Of a DNA stretch of 64,000 bases, positions 8,883 through 18,621 are shown in pieces. The DNA comes from Spongiibacter tropicus DSM 19543. Its GTDB lineage: Bacteria > Pseudomonadota > Gammaproteobacteria > Pseudomonadales > Spongiibacteraceae. The DNA lies in contig NZ_ATUS01000004.1 of NCBI RefSeq assembly GCF_000420325.1, positions 62,001-126,000 of the forward strand, given 5' to 3'. The notes beneath the pieces are model-generated. The model worked only from the letters and a program-made list of their open reading frames with translations. It made no database searches and was not told where the DNA came from. How positions within the stretch are numbered: position 1 is the first letter of the stretch; each line of letters begins with the position of its first letter. A program made the position numbers and the translations under genes.

Positions 8883-9347
8883 TTACTGGTTGTTTTCGCT
8901 GATATTCATGGCGTCGCACACCATTAGTTTGGCGCGGATGAATTCGCGGTGGGGCAGATAGATCAGTTCGGCAATTTTGCGAATCACATGCTCTTCGTAT
9001 TTGTCGATACGGCCGTCCTCTGCGGCGACTTCCCACAAGGCTTTGACCAGACTGAATTTCTCATCGTTGCTGCAGTTGTCGTTAATGTAGCGCGTGAAAG
9101 GGTACAGTGAGGTGGTGTCTTTGCCTTGTTCCTGAGTACGGGCCATGAAGGCTTCGATCTCGCCGCTTTCCAGGTGGAAATGGTTCACCATCAGCTCACG
9201 AATTTTCTCCAGCTCAGCGTCATCCTGCTGGTAATCAGATTTGCTGACCTCAAGCAGCAGCGAGGCCGCCGCCAGTTGCAGTGACATATTGTCGTCCTGC
9301 TTTGCCGGGTCGTCGTCGCTCAGCAGGTTTTTCAGAAACTCAAACAT
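8883..9347 (-). CDS. TerB-family (tellurite resistance-like) protein
   Basis: The 154-residue acidic, all-alpha product resembles the TerB/DjlA N-terminal domain (pfam TerB): [18 protein letters not shown] near 20-38, then [19 protein letters not shown] near 109-127, and a second helical repeat. In this family an acidic metal-binding site is usual; the true biochemical role is unknown and tellurite resistance should not be inferred. Its start overlaps the end of tal by eight bases, so it is translated from the dusA-tal transcript. It converges with the STAS gene at a gap of only 16 bases. Confidence 0.8.
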   Translation of the reverse strand: MFEFLKNLLSDDDPAKQDDNMSLQLAAASLLLEVSKSDYQQDDAELEKIRELMVNHFHLESGEIEAFMARTQEQGKDTTSLYPFTRYINDNCSNDEKFSLVKALWEVAAEDGRIDKYEEHVIRKIAELIYLPHREFIRAKLMVCDAMNISENNQ

Positions 9348-10296
9348 CGCCCCATTCCTTCAGCAGGGTTTCCAGTTTTCCCTGATCGGCGGCAAAGGCG
9401 CGGATGCCTTCAGCCAGCTTTTCTGTTGCCATCGCATCTTCGTTCATCGCCCAGCGAAACGCGGATTCGTTCAGATCCAGCTTGTCGAGGTTTGGGAAAT
9501 CCGCGTCGGCGGAGAGTCGCTGTGGCAATTCACCGCTATCTGCATCCAGTTCTTCCAGCAGTGCCGGACTGATCGTCAGCCGGTCGCAGCCTGCCAGTGC
9601 TTCAATTTCGCCGATATTCCGGAAGCTGGCACCCATGACAATGGTTTTGTAACTGTGTTGCTTGTAATAGGCATAGATAGCCGAAACTGAGCGTACGCCG
9701 GGATCCTCATCTGCGCTGGCGGGACTGTGGCCGCGTGCGACATGCCAGTCGAGAATTCGGCCGACAAAGGGTGAGATCAATGTGGCGCCAGCCTCTGCAC
9801 AGGCGGCGGCCTGGGCAAGACTGAACAGCAAAGTCAGATTGCACTCAATGCCGGCTTTTTCCAGCTCAGCGGCGGCCTGAATACCTTCCCAGGTGGAGGC
9901 GATTTTGATCAGCAGCTTGTCTCTGGACACGCCAGCCTGTTCATACAGCGCTACAATCTGGTGGGCTTCTTCTATGGTTGCACGGGTATCGAACGACAGG
10001 CGAGCGTCCACTTCGGTGGATACCTTGCCCGGCACCAGTTCGGTAATTTCGCGGCCAATGGCTACCGCTAGGCGGGTACAGGCGCGTTTCAGGGCGATGG
10101 CATGGCGCTCACTGCGCAATTCTTCAGCGACCACTTGGTCGATCAGTTCGCGATACTGGGGCAGTTGAGCGGCTTTCAGAATCAGTGAGGGGTTGGTGGT
10201 GGCGTCGCGGGGAGTGAAGCGGCGAATCGCTTCAATGTCACCGGTGTCGGCCACGACGTCGGTCATGGCGCGGAGCTGTGCTAACTTGCTTTGCAT
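9340..10296 (-). CDS. tal: Transaldolase
   Basis: Transaldolase transfers a dihydroxyacetone unit between sedoheptulose 7-phosphate and glyceraldehyde 3-phosphate in the non-oxidative pentose phosphate pathway (cytosol). The 318 residues match TalB length. The Schiff-base lysine is Lys131 in [11 protein letters not shown]; Asp17 (VVADTGD) and the TTNPSL motif at 33-38 are also present. The ATG at 10296 overlaps the 3' end of dusA by 16 bases, indicating translational coupling. The downstream terB-like gene overlaps by eight bases. Confidence 0.96.
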   Translation of the reverse strand: MQSKLAQLRAMTDVVADTGDIEAIRRFTPRDATTNPSLILKAAQLPQYRELIDQVVAEELRSERHAIALKRACTRLAVAIGREITELVPGKVSTEVDARLSFDTRATIEEAHQIVALYEQAGVSRDKLLIKIASTWEGIQAAAELEKAGIECNLTLLFSLAQAAACAEAGATLISPFVGRILDWHVARGHSPASADEDPGVRSVSAIYAYYKQHSYKTIVMGASFRNIGEIEALAGCDRLTISPALLEELDADSGELPQRLSADADFPNLDKLDLNESAFRWAMNEDAMATEKLAEGIRAFAADQGKLETLLKEWGDV

Positions 10297-11357
10297 TCCT
10301 GTGAGTCCTGTTCTTTTCGTTCCAGCTGCCGTTCGGCGAGCCGTTGCGCCGCCAGTTCAGTGATGGCCAGCGCTTCTTGCAGTACTTCAATGCCTGCTTC
10401 TTTGTGGTGTGCCTGTTGACTGATATGGCGGCGGAATTGTTTACCCCCCGGCTGCCCATTAAACAGGCCCAGCATATGCCGACTGATATGGTGGAGTCGG
10501 GTTCCGCGGCCAAGTTCCCCTTCGATATAGGGGTAGAGGGATTCTACGACCTCAACGCGTGACAGGCGGCGGGGTGATTCCCCATAAATGCGGGCATCCA
10601 CCTCCAGCAGTGAATAGGGGCTGTGGTAAATACTGCGTCCCAACATACTGCCATCGACCTGTGACAATTGCGATAGCGCGTCGTCAATGCTCTCTATGCC
10701 GCCATTGATAATGACTTCCAGTGCCGGGAAATCGCGCTTCAGGCGATACACCATATTGTAATCGAGCGGCGGAATTTCACGGTTTTCTTTGGGGCTGAGG
10801 CCCTGCAGCCAAGCCTTGCGGGCGTGGACAATCACCGTGTTGCAGCCGGCGTCATGAATGCTGCCAACAAAATCGCGCAGCGGGCCGTAGCCTTCCTGGT
10901 CGTCGATGCCGATGCGGTGTTTGACGGTAATCGGCAGGGAGACGGCGTCCTGCATGGCTTTGACACAGTCGGCCACCAGTGCCGGGCGAGCCATCAGGCA
11001 GGCGCCAAAAAATCCGTTCTGGACGCGGTCCGAAGGGCAGCCGCAGTTGAGGTTAACTTCGTCGTAGCCCCACCGTTCGGCCAGCTTCACTGACGCGGCC
11101 AGTGCCGCTGGATCACTGCCACCCAGCTGCAGGGCCAAAGGGTGCTCGATGTCGCTGAAGTTGAGGTGACGTTCGGCGTCGCCGTGGAGCAGGGCACCGG
11201 TGGTGACCATTTCGGTATAGAGTACCGCGCGTCGGCTCAGTTGCCGCCAGAACACGCGACAATGTCGGTCAGACCAATCAAGCATTGGCGCAGCGCAGAA
11301 ACGCCTGTCGAGCGCAGCGTGGCTTGATGGGGAGGCGGCTAAGTCGGTGGTGCTCAT
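10281..11357 (-). CDS. dusA: tRNA-dihydrouridine(20/20a) synthase DusA
   Basis: This FMN-dependent enzyme reduces U20/U20a in the tRNA D-loop. The TIM-barrel signature [11 protein letters not shown] (20-30), the [20 protein letters not shown] block with catalytic Cys120, and a VKHRIGIDD motif place it in the DusA branch rather than DusB or DusC. Length 358, slightly longer than E. coli DusA. It heads the minus-strand unit dusA-tal-terB-like, and its start faces the divergent gltX promoter region across 262 bases. The N-terminal 18 residues are poorly conserved in the family, so a slightly later start is possible. Confidence 0.94.
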   Translation of the reverse strand: MSTTDLAASPSSHAALDRRFCAAPMLDWSDRHCRVFWRQLSRRAVLYTEMVTTGALLHGDAERHLNFSDIEHPLALQLGGSDPAALAASVKLAERWGYDEVNLNCGCPSDRVQNGFFGACLMARPALVADCVKAMQDAVSLPITVKHRIGIDDQEGYGPLRDFVGSIHDAGCNTVIVHARKAWLQGLSPKENREIPPLDYNMVYRLKRDFPALEVIINGGIESIDDALSQLSQVDGSMLGRSIYHSPYSLLEVDARIYGESPRRLSRVEVVESLYPYIEGELGRGTRLHHISRHMLGLFNGQPGGKQFRRHISQQAHHKEAGIEVLQEALAITELAAQRLAERQLERKEQDSQECKAS

Positions 11358-11551
11358 CGGGTCCGGTGGCTCTCAACGTTAAGGCTTGCTGTTATGGACT
11401 GCGCTCCGATTGTGGCGCGCAGTTGCCGGGGCAAGTTTATCAGGAAACCGGACAGGGCGTTCAGACCCTTGCGGAAGGCGGGCAGCTTAGAAAGGTACTC
11501 AATCTCAAGACAAATACCCAAGAGGAGATGATGTTTTACCGTGCTCCCCCG

Positions 11552-11557
11552 TATAAT
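11552..11557 (+). promoter_or_regulatory. Candidate -10 element for gltX
   Basis: A consensus TATAAT lies 63 bases before the gltX start. The -35 region 17 bases upstream is poor, so this is only a likely promoter core. The rest of the dusA-gltX gap (11358-11619) shows no other feature I can support. Confidence 0.4.
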
Positions 11558-11619
11558 GTCGCCTCGCGCTGCGGTTGTCTGCAGCCATGACGTTAAACTG
11601 ACAAGGTAAGAAGCTTTTC

Positions 11620-13116
11620 ATGACTGTCCGCACCCGCATTGCTCCATCTCCCACCGGTGATCCACACGTAGGTACGGCGTATATCGCCCTGTTTAACTAC
11701 TGTTTTGCCAAGAGTCAGGGCGGTCAGTTCCTGCTGCGGATCGAAGATACCGACCAGCAGCGCTCTACCGCAGCATCGGAGCAGGCCATTCTCGACTCTC
11801 TGCGTTGGCTTGGGCTGGATTGGGACGAGGGTCCTGATGTGGGCGGTAGCTGCGGCCCATACCGTCAAAGTGAGCGCAGTGACATTTATCGTGAGCACTG
11901 CGAGCAACTTATTGCCAAGGGGCTGGCATTTCGATGCTACCGCACTCCAGAGGAGTTGGATGCCCTGCGGGAGAGCCGTCGCGAGTCGGGGCTGCATACC
12001 GCACTGAAGCCGTCCGACCTGAAGCTGAGCGACGAAGAAGTGCAGCGCCGTGACGCGGCGGGGGCGCCCTATGTTATCCGTATGATCGTGCCTGAAGGCG
12101 AGGGGCGCTGTGAAGTTGAAGACATGCTGCGCGGTAGCATCGAACTGGACTGGGGGCAGGTTGATGCGCAAATTCTGCTGAAATCCGACGGGCTGCCCAC
12201 ATATCATCTGGCCAATGTGGTTGACGATCACCTGATGGGGATTACCCATGTATTGCGCGGCGAGGAATGGATTAACTCGGCGCCCAAGCACAAGCTGCTG
12301 TACGAATATTTCGGCTGGGAAATGCCGGTGCTTTGCCACTTGCCGCTGCTGCGCAACCCGGACAAGAGCAAGCTCAGTAAGCGCAAAAATCCAACCAGCA
12401 TTCTTTACTACCAACGCATGGGGTTCCTGCCGGAGGCGCTGCTGAATTATCTGGGGCGTATGGGTTGGAGCATGCCCGATGAACGCGAGAAATTCAGTCT
12501 GCAGACCATGATCGAGCACTTCGATATTCAGCGTGTCAGTCTCGGCGGACCGATTTTCGATGTGGAAAAGCTGCGTTGGTTGAATGGCCTCTGGCTGCGG
12601 GAAGATTTGGACGATGAGCAGCTTGTTCAGCGCTTGCAGGACTGGGCGCTGAACAAAGACATGCTGATGGCGCTGCTGCCGCATCTGAAACAGCGCATTG
12701 AGGTCTTCACGGATATTGCGCCGCTTGCGGCCTTCTTCCTGTCGGGCATGCTGCCGATCAGCAAGGACAGCTTCGCCGGCAGTGCGCTCAGCGAGGAAGA
12801 ATTGGCGGAGATGCTGCAATGCTGTTTGTGGCGCTTGGAAGCCGAGCAGGACTGGCAGCGGGATGCGCTATTCAATGATCTAAAGGCGCTCGCGACGGGG
12901 CTAGAGATCCGGATGAAGGACTTCATGCCGCCGTTGTTTATCGCGATTGCCGGCACCACTGCGTCGGTATCGGTGGTGGATTCGATGGAAATTCTGGGGC
13001 CAGATATCAGTCGTGCACGCTTGCGGCACGCTGTTGAGGTGCTGGGTGGAGTGGGCAAAAAGCGGCTGAAAAAACTTGAAAAACGCTACCAGGCGGCGCT
13101 CAGTAGCCATAGCTAA
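11620..13116 (+). CDS. gltX: Glutamyl-tRNA synthetase
   Basis: Class I aminoacyl-tRNA synthetase charging tRNA-Glu. The HIGH-equivalent is in [12 protein letters not shown] (9-20), and the KMSKS-equivalent is KLSKRK at about residue 250. The remaining length, 498, is standard for the discriminating GltX of gammaproteobacteria. AAGGTAAG around 11602 may be its ribosome site. The gene appears monocistronic; tRNA-Ala follows 117 bases downstream with its own promoter. An A-rich/T-rich segment (13160-13178) after the stop lacks a GC stem and is not a convincing terminator. Confidence 0.97.
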   Translation: MTVRTRIAPSPTGDPHVGTAYIALFNYCFAKSQGGQFLLRIEDTDQQRSTAASEQAILDSLRWLGLDWDEGPDVGGSCGPYRQSERSDIYREHCEQLIAKGLAFRCYRTPEELDALRESRRESGLHTALKPSDLKLSDEEVQRRDAAGAPYVIRMIVPEGEGRCEVEDMLRGSIELDWGQVDAQILLKSDGLPTYHLANVVDDHLMGITHVLRGEEWINSAPKHKLLYEYFGWEMPVLCHLPLLRNPDKSKLSKRKNPTSILYYQRMGFLPEALLNYLGRMGWSMPDEREKFSLQTMIEHFDIQRVSLGGPIFDVEKLRWLNGLWLREDLDDEQLVQRLQDWALNKDMLMALLPHLKQRIEVFTDIAPLAAFFLSGMLPISKDSFAGSALSEEELAEMLQCCLWRLEAEQDWQRDALFNDLKALATGLEIRMKDFMPPLFIAIAGTTASVSVVDSMEILGPDISRARLRHAVEVLGGVGKKRLKKLEKRYQAALSSHS

Positions 13117-13190
13117 GCTGCTGTGCATAAAGGTTTTTCGGCATACGCGGCGCGGCGATTAAAAAAATGCGCTTTTTTCTCGGCGGCGTG

Positions 13191-13219
13191 TTGACAAGGT
13201 TAGGGGCGAACCTTAATAT
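13191..13219 (+). promoter_or_regulatory. Strong sigma-70 promoter of tRNA-Ala
   Basis: TTGACA (13191-13196), a 17-base spacer and TAATAT (13214-13219), followed by a GC-rich discriminator (GCGCAGCC), as is usual for growth-rate and ppGpp-controlled stable RNA promoters. Confidence 0.75.
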
Positions 13220-13233
13220 GCGCAGCCTCTTTC

Positions 13234-13309
<76 letters not shown>

Positions 13310-13312
13310 AAC

Positions 13313-13343
13313 AAAAAACCGCCTACTAGGCGGTTTTTTTTTT
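13313..13343 (+). terminator. Rho-independent terminator after tRNA-Ala
   Basis: Stem AACCGCC (13317-13323) with GGCGGTT (13329-13335), loop TACTA, then a run of T to 13343; the upstream A-run makes it potentially bidirectional. Confidence 0.9.
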
Positions 13344-13476
13344 GCCTGCGTTTTATCCTTTCTGCACGGAAGCGATTTTTTGCTGCTCAAGCCCTTGAGG
13401 CACTGCTAAACTGCCTCCATATAACAGCACTGGAATGTCGCGAAGCGATATTCAATAAGAGCGGAGTACAGAGATC

Positions 13477-13755
13477 GTGTCGACTATTTCCATCAGCCAG
13501 AGCCACGTAAAAAGCGAAGACGATGTGCGCGAGATGCTTGAGTCACTGGCTGAAAAGCTCAAGCATGAGTATGACGTCACGGCGCAGTGGCTCAGTGACC
13601 GTGAGCTGGAGCTGAAGCGCAGCGGCATAGAAGGGCGTTTAACGATGCTGAGCGGAGAGGTCAAAGTGGATCTTCGTCTGGGTATGCTAATGAGCCCGTT
13701 TAAGTCGAAAATCCGCGATGAGCTGTCCAGGGCAATGGCTGAAAAACTGGCCTGA
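13477..13755 (+). CDS. Polyhydroxyalkanoic acid system family protein (PHA_gran_rgn)
   Basis: The 92-residue product matches the small PHA_gran_rgn family: a charged N-terminal helix (VREMLESLAEKLKHEYDV), a W-x-x-D stretch, KRSGIEGRL near 46-54, and a VDLRLGMLM segment before a C-terminal amphipathic helix. Members occur beside polyhydroxyalkanoate genes and in organisms without them; their molecular role is unclear. The start is GTG with GGAG ten bases upstream. No phaC or phaP is in this window, so a link to granules is inference only. Confidence 0.8.
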   Translation: MSTISISQSHVKSEDDVREMLESLAEKLKHEYDVTAQWLSDRELELKRSGIEGRLTMLSGEVKVDLRLGMLMSPFKSKIRDELSRAMAEKLA

Positions 13756-13851
13756 GTGCGGCAATTCGTCGCATTTATCACAGCCCGGGAAATATTTTCA
13801 GATCTCGTACTCTAAGCAGCATCCATGTGTTTCGAGGAGATCGGAAAGCCA

Positions 13852-15240
13852 ATGGCGTTTGTTAAGCGATTTTACAGAGCCGTGTCCCTATATCCACTGC
13901 TACTGCTTTTAGCGGGCATGCTTGCCAGTGCGTCCAGTCACGCACTGTTACCGGCGGCGATGAGCAACGGCGACCCCATGCCCAGTCTGGCCCCTATGCT
14001 GAAAAGCGTGAACCCGGCGGTGGTGAATATCTCGACATATACCACTCGAAGTGTTCAGCAAAATCCGCTACTTAACGACCCTTTCTTTCGTCATTTCTTC
14101 AATGTTCCCGAGCAGCAGATGCGCCCTCGCCAGCGCCGTACGCAGAGCGCGGGTTCGGGCGTTATTATCGATGCGGGTGCAGGAACTGTACTCACTAACC
14201 ATCATGTCATTGATGGTGCGGACGAGATCACCGTAGCGCTTGAAGACGGCCGCAGTTTCAAAGCGGAGCTGATTGGCTCAGATCCCGATGTCGATATTGC
14301 GGTGCTGAAAATCGAGGCCAAGAACCTCAGCGAAGTCGAGCTGGCAGATTCTGACAAGTTACAGGTCGGCGACTTTGTGGTGGCGATCGGCAATCCCTTC
14401 GGTCTGGGGCAAACCGTGACAACCGGTATTGTGAGCGCCCTTGGTCGAACCGGTCTTGGGATTGAAGGCTACGAGAATTTTATTCAGACAGATGCATCCA
14501 TTAACCCCGGTAATTCTGGTGGCGCTTTGGTGAACCTGCGGGGTGAGCTGGTCGGTGTGAATACGGCCATTCTGGCGCCATCGGGCGGTAATGTGGGGAT
14601 CGGCTTCGCGATTCCTGCCAATATGGCCATGGCTAGCATTGAGCAGATTCTCACTCACGGTGAGGTGCGTCGCGGTCAGCTCGGCGTCATCATTCAGGAT
14701 CTTACCTCTGAGCTGGCCGAGGCCTTTGATATCAAACCCGGTCAGCGCGGAGCGGTGGTGGCTGAAGTGCAGGAGGATTCCGCAGCGGATAAGGCCGGCA
14801 TTAAAGCCGGGGATGTTGTTGTGGAAGTTGATGGCAAGGCCGTGCTGAGTTCCGCGCAACTCCGCAATGCGATTGGTCTGCGCCGTGTTGGTGACAAGGT
14901 GAAGCTCACATTGCTGCGCGATGGTAAGGAAAAAACCGTCAAAGCGACTCTGGAGTCGGCGAAGAAGCAGGTAGAGGCCGATCAGCGGGCGGTGCATCCA
15001 CTGCTGGACGGTGTTGGCTTGAAAAACTCGGACGACAACAAGGGTGTGGTGGTTACCGAGGTTAAGGTCGATTCGCCGGCGGTCGGTAAGCTTCAGCCTG
15101 GCGATTTACTCGTATCTGTCAACCAGCGCCGTGTTCGCAGCGTATCGGAATTGCAGGCTGCCGCCGGGACGAATGCAGACGGGATGTTATTGCGAGTGAT
15201 TCGCGGTCGCTTCGCCAGTTGGGTAGTATTGAAGAAATAG
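13852..15240 (+). CDS. Periplasmic serine protease, DegP/MucD family
   Basis: Secreted trypsin-like protease and chaperone of the HtrA family acting on misfolded envelope proteins. From the ATG at 13852 (GAGGAGA at 13834-13840) it has 462 residues: a signal peptide with basic KRFYR start and cleavage near the ALLP region (about 30), and a protease domain with His118 (TNHHVI), Asp148 (DVDIAVLK) and Ser222 (NPGNSGGA). Two PDZ domains follow (about 275-365 and 385-460). Two PDZ domains favour DegP/DegQ/MucD over the single-PDZ, membrane-anchored DegS/AlgW type. An upstream ATG at 13825 would add nine residues without a better ribosome site. No rseA/mucB genes are adjacent, so a MucD name is not secure. 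Confidence 0.93.
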   Translation: MAFVKRFYRAVSLYPLLLLLAGMLASASSHALLPAAMSNGDPMPSLAPMLKSVNPAVVNISTYTTRSVQQNPLLNDPFFRHFFNVPEQQMRPRQRRTQSAGSGVIIDAGAGTVLTNHHVIDGADEITVALEDGRSFKAELIGSDPDVDIAVLKIEAKNLSEVELADSDKLQVGDFVVAIGNPFGLGQTVTTGIVSALGRTGLGIEGYENFIQTDASINPGNSGGALVNLRGELVGVNTAILAPSGGNVGIGFAIPANMAMASIEQILTHGEVRRGQLGVIIQDLTSELAEAFDIKPGQRGAVVAEVQEDSAADKAGIKAGDVVVEVDGKAVLSSAQLRNAIGLRRVGDKVKLTLLRDGKEKTVKATLESAKKQVEADQRAVHPLLDGVGLKNSDDNKGVVVTEVKVDSPAVGKLQPGDLLVSVNQRRVRSVSELQAAAGTNADGMLLRVIRGRFASWVVLKK

Positions 15241-15285
15241 TCACAATGACTGCCGCGTTCGCGTGGCAGCCTATCGGAGGCTCGT

Positions 15286-15900
15286 ATGATGAGCGTGTAC
15301 CACCGTTATTTTCGCAGTCTGTCGCTGATCTGCGCTGCGTTGTTGCTGCAGGCCTGTGCCGGGCTGCCCGTGAGCCAGGATTACGATACCAGCTATGACT
15401 TCAGCGCGGTGACGAGTTTTGCGTGGTTGCCCCCCAAAACACCGCGCGAGGAGTTGAGCAGCAAACCGTTTGACGAACTGACACATCGCCGGTTTGTCGA
15501 GGCGATCGCTCAGAATCTGGGGCAGCGCGGTCTGCAGCAGGTGGAGCCTGAAAATGCCAGTGTGCTGATCAGCTATCACCTCAGTTCTGAAGACAAGATT
15601 AAAGTGGACAGCTTCGGTTCGTGGTACAGCCATTTTGGCTACTACCCCTGCTATCACTGCGGGTTTTACCCCGGCTTCAACTACCATCATTTCCACGACA
15701 ATGACCTTTGGGTGCGGGAATATACCGAGGACGAAGTCATTATTGATATGGTGGACCCGGTCAGCAAGCGGTTGATTTGGCGGGGGAGTGTGGCACGTAA
15801 CCAGCCAACAATGGCGACGCCGATGGAGCGAGATCTATACGTTACTGAAACGGTGAATGCCATCCTGGCGAAATTTCCGCCAGGATCTGTATCGCCTTGA
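15286..15900 (+). CDS. DUF4136 domain lipoprotein
   Basis: A lipoprotein signal is clear: basic N-terminus, hydrophobic SLICAALLL and lipobox LLQAC with the modified cysteine at about residue 24. The remainder matches the DUF4136 fold: YDTSYDFSAVTSFAWL just after the lipid anchor, and a C-terminal VDPVSKRLIWRGS strand pair. A Tyr/His/Phe-rich insertion (about 105-135, FGYYPCYHCGFYPG...HHFHDND) with two cysteines and several histidines is unusual and could bind metal. GGAGG precedes the tandem ATGATG. Function of the family is unknown. A GC-rich hairpin and ffs follow. Confidence 0.85.
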   Translation: MMSVYHRYFRSLSLICAALLLQACAGLPVSQDYDTSYDFSAVTSFAWLPPKTPREELSSKPFDELTHRRFVEAIAQNLGQRGLQQVEPENASVLISYHLSSEDKIKVDSFGSWYSHFGYYPCYHCGFYPGFNYHHFHDNDLWVREYTEDEVIIDMVDPVSKRLIWRGSVARNQPTMATPMERDLYVTETVNAILAKFPPGSVSP

Positions 15901-15904
15901 TTTA

Positions 15905-15941
15905 GGTGGGAAAGCCCTTGCAACACCGAGGCCTTTCCACC
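15905..15941 (+). other. Imperfect GC-rich inverted repeat after the DUF4136 gene
   Basis: GGTGG-G-AAAG (15905-15914) can pair with CTTT-CCACC (15933-15941) with a one-base bulge. There is no T-run after it, so it may be a weak or Rho-assisted transcript end. It overlaps a possible ffs promoter (TTGCAA 15918, CACAAT 15941). Confidence 0.35.
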
Positions 15942-15981
15942 ACAATAGCGCCCCGCGATTGGCCGCGCTGATCGCTGTTTT

Positions 15982-16097
15982 ATGGTGACCCCTCCGGTCC
16001 CCTCGCAACGATAGATAGCAAACCCCGCCAGGCCCGGAAGGGAGCAACGGTAGTTATCGACTCGTGTGCCGGGGTGTGGCTGGTTGGGTCGCCACCC
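15982..16097 (+). ncRNA. ffs: 4.5S RNA, signal recognition particle RNA
   Basis: The segment contains the conserved SRP core: the CCCGGAAGGGAGCA region with the GGAA tetraloop (16036-16039), the CGTGTGCCGGGGTGTGGCTGG-type 3' side, and complementary ends (GGTGACCC at 15984-15991 with GGGTCGCC at 16086-16093). Length of about 114 bases matches bacterial 4.5S RNA. It binds Ffh for co-translational targeting to SecYEG. Exact ends are estimated from the terminal helix. Confidence 0.92.
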
Positions 16098-16204
16098 ATC
16101 TTTCTCTATCTTCGTGATTCCCCACTGATTTTCTGCATGAGCCGTATGTTTATGTCCATGCGGGGCTGGTGTATCCTTGGCGCTTGCTTTGAAGAGAGTC
16201 CCCA

Positions 16205-18298
16205 ATGAGCTATCAGGTTCTGGCTAGAAAATGGCGCCCCAAGAGTTTCCGGGAAATGGCCGGTCAGAGTCATGTGCTCAAAGCCCTTATCAATGCGCTG
16301 GATCACGACCGTCTTCATCATGCCTACCTGTTTACCGGCACACGCGGTGTCGGTAAAACCACCATCGCACGTATTCTTGCCCGCTGTTTGAATTGTGAGC
16401 AGGGCGTGAGCTCCGAACCCTGCGGCCAGTGTCAGGCCTGCGTGGCGATCAATGAGGGGCGCTTTGTCGACTTGATAGAGGTCGATGCGGCCTCGCGCAC
16501 CAAGGTGGAAGATACCCGTGAGCTGCTGGATAACGTTCAGTACACGCCGACTCAGGGTCGCTACAAGGTGTATCTCATCGATGAGGTTCACATGCTCAGT
16601 GCCAGCAGTTTCAATGCGCTGCTGAAAACGCTCGAAGAGCCGCCGCCGCATGTCAAATTCCTGTTGGCGACGACAGACCCGCAAAAGATTCCTGCGACAA
16701 TTCTCTCTCGTTGCCTGCAGTTCAGCCTGAAAAACCTCAGTCCCGAGCGCGTGGTGGACTATCTCAAGCAGATTCTCGAAAAAGAGATGATTGCCTACGA
16801 TGACGCCGCGCTGTGGCTGCTGGGACGCGCTGCTGATGGCAGTATGCGCGATGCTCTCAGCTTGACAGATCAGGCGATTGCCTTTGGCTCTGGCAAGCTG
16901 GGCGAAGACGATGTTCGCCAGATGCTGGGCACTATTGACCACGCGGCGGTACATCGCATTGTTCGTGCGCTTTCCCAGCATGATGGTGCACAATTGCTGG
17001 CCATTGTTGCCGATCTGGCGGAATTGGGTGTTGATTTCGCCGGTGTGGCCAGCGAGCTGCTGGTGGTACTCCATCGTTTGGCGATTGCCCAGACGGTGCC
17101 GGAAGGCTTGGACAACAGTCTGGGCGATCGCCAAGCACTGCTTGAACTGGCGCAAACGCTCAGTGCCGAAGAGGTGCAGTTTTACTACCAGATGGCCCTC
17201 CAGGGGCGTCGTGATCTGGGTTTGGCGCCAGAGCTTAGGGGCGGCCTGGAAATGTTGCTGTTGCGGCTGCTGGCCTTTAAGCCCGAAGGTGTAATGGCGC
17301 CGCCAGTGCACAGACTGCCCGCGTCTACCAGTCATGAGGGAGGCGAGACGGCTCCTGAAAAAAAGCCATTAGCGGCTGACTCAGGTGGCGAGCAATCGCC
17401 GCCTGAAACAGAGGCTGTGGCAGATCTGTCTGCCAGCGAGCGTGCAAGCCGGTTACAAGCTGACGTGTCAGAGTCCGCTGAAGCGGTGTCGACGCCGACC
17501 ACCTCGGCGCCGAAGGCAGTACCGGCTCCGGAGCCCACCGTTGATACAGAGCCAGAGGTCGCGCCGACGACCGCCATGGCGAGTGGCGGGACGCAGCACT
17601 CGGCGGATGTGGGTGGTGAGGCGCCCCTGCCGGATGATTACGCCAACTGGGCGAATTATGCCGAGCAAGCCCCGGATTCACAGCCTGATTCGCGGATTGC
17701 GCCGGAGCCGCAGCTCGCACAATCGTCTGAACCGACACCTGTCACCGCGTCCCCGGCGAAGGCCGCGCTGGATGTGCTGGCCTCTCAGCATGTCCCGGAG
17801 CCAGTGCAGGATTCCGCGGCAGCAACGCCCTCAGCACAGCCCCGTGGTTCTGAACACCCGGCCGCAACTGATATCGGTGAGAAAATCTCCTTGGACGAGC
17901 TGGACGCCCGCTGTTGGCGCGAGCGCTTTGAGGCATTCCCTCTGCCCGGTATGCTGGGCAGTATTGCTGCACATTGCCAGATACATGAGCGTCTGGACTC
18001 CCGGCTGAGCTTTATCATCGGGGAGGCAAACGCCACCTTGCTGAACGACCGACAGGTCGAACGTCTTCAGGAACAACTTAGCGAGTACTTCGGCCAGCCG
18101 CTGAAAGTGACGGTAGAGCTGGGAGAGCCGCAGGAAGAGACGCCCGCGCAGTATCGCGCCAGGTTGCTGAGTGAGCAGTTAGCTGCGGCGCGGGTGGCCA
18201 TCGAGTCTGATCCATTGGTGCTGCAGATTATTGAAGAATTTGGTGCGGAGCTGGAGCCCGAGTCGCTCAGCCTGCCGGGCCAGCGTGGGAGAGAGTGA
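16205..18298 (+). CDS. dnaX: DNA polymerase III subunits tau and gamma
   Basis: Clamp-loader ATPase and replisome organiser. The AAA+ domain has Walker [10 protein letters not shown] (45-53), a zinc module with Cys64, Cys73, Cys76 and Cys79, and a DEVHMLS Walker B. Residues about 365-560 are a Pro/Ala/Glu-rich linker typical of tau; the C-terminal domain (about 570-697) should bind DnaB and the polymerase alpha subunit. The full product has 697 residues. Within the linker, codons 385-387 form an A-AAA-AAG slippery heptamer with a -1-frame TGA four codons later, predicting a 391-residue gamma form. The stop overlaps the ybaB start (TGATG). Confidence 0.96.
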   Translation: MSYQVLARKWRPKSFREMAGQSHVLKALINALDHDRLHHAYLFTGTRGVGKTTIARILARCLNCEQGVSSEPCGQCQACVAINEGRFVDLIEVDAASRTKVEDTRELLDNVQYTPTQGRYKVYLIDEVHMLSASSFNALLKTLEEPPPHVKFLLATTDPQKIPATILSRCLQFSLKNLSPERVVDYLKQILEKEMIAYDDAALWLLGRAADGSMRDALSLTDQAIAFGSGKLGEDDVRQMLGTIDHAAVHRIVRALSQHDGAQLLAIVADLAELGVDFAGVASELLVVLHRLAIAQTVPEGLDNSLGDRQALLELAQTLSAEEVQFYYQMALQGRRDLGLAPELRGGLEMLLLRLLAFKPEGVMAPPVHRLPASTSHEGGETAPEKKPLAADSGGEQSPPETEAVADLSASERASRLQADVSESAEAVSTPTTSAPKAVPAPEPTVDTEPEVAPTTAMASGGTQHSADVGGEAPLPDDYANWANYAEQAPDSQPDSRIAPEPQLAQSSEPTPVTASPAKAALDVLASQHVPEPVQDSAAATPSAQPRGSEHPAATDIGEKISLDELDARCWRERFEAFPLPGMLGSIAAHCQIHERLDSRLSFIIGEANATLLNDRQVERLQEQLSEYFGQPLKVTVELGEPQEETPAQYRARLLSEQLAAARVAIESDPLVLQIIEEFGAELEPESLSLPGQRGRE
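17336..17406 (+). promoter_or_regulatory. Predicted programmed -1 frameshift element in dnaX
   Basis: Elements in order: a Shine-Dalgarno-like AGGGAGG (17337-17343), the slippery heptamer A-AAA-AAG (17359-17365, in register with the dnaX codons), a -1-frame stop TGA (17377-17379), and a hairpin with 11-bp arms 17381-17391 and 17396-17406 around a GCAA loop (one U-G pair). The heptamer and layout match the E. coli dnaX signal, although the spacer to the hairpin (15 bases) is longer than in E. coli. Confidence 0.75.
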
Positions 18299-18621
18299 TG
18301 AAAGCCGACTTGAACGATTTGATGAAGAAAGCTGCCGAGATGCAGGAGAAGATGCAGAAGGCGCAAGAAGAGATGGCTAACCGTGAGGTGCTCGGTGAAT
18401 CGGGCGCCGGTTTGGTGAAAGTCACAATGACCGGGCGTCACGATGTGCGCCGGGTAGAAATTGATCCCAGTTTGCTCACCGAAGACAAGGAAATTCTCGA
18501 AGACCTGCTGGCGGCCGCCGTCAATGACGCGGTACGCAAAGTCGAGGAGAGTAGCAAGAGTGAGCTGGGCGATATGCTGTCGGGCATGGGCATGCCCGGC
18601 GGATTCAAGATGCCTTTCTGA
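18298..18621 (+). CDS. ybaB: Nucleoid-associated protein, YbaB/EbfC family
   Basis: Small dimeric DNA-binding protein encoded, as usual, between dnaX and recR. The 107 residues have the expected long N-terminal helix with [16 protein letters not shown] heptads, a central beta segment ([17 protein letters not shown]), an acidic [20 protein letters not shown] helix, and a Gly/Met-rich tail. The ATG at 18298 overlaps the dnaX stop; a GTG directly before it (18295) is in frame and would add one residue. The stop overlaps the recR start (TGATG). Confidence 0.95.
   Translation: MKADLNDLMKKAAEMQEKMQKAQEEMANREVLGESGAGLVKVTMTGRHDVRRVEIDPSLLTEDKEILEDLLAAAVNDAVRKVEESSKSELGDMLSGMGMPGGFKMPF

Noticed and set aside
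8883-9347. Tellurite resistance operon
   Set aside because: Only an isolated TerB-like domain protein is present; terC, terD and terZ-like genes are absent.
11593-12819. A 408-codon open frame on the minus strand opposite gltX
   Set aside because: Covers the conserved synthetase gene and has no ribosome site or family features.
13160-13178. A-run/T-run after gltX as a terminator
   Set aside because: The stem would be only A-T pairs around TGCGC; no GC-rich stem.
13477-13755. Polyhydroxyalkanoate synthesis locus
   Set aside because: Only the small PHA_gran_rgn protein is present; no synthase, phasin or depolymerase gene is nearby.
16106-17335. A 409-codon open frame on the minus strand opposite ffs-dnaX
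   Set aside because: Runs across the dnaX ATPase domain, with no coding features of its own.
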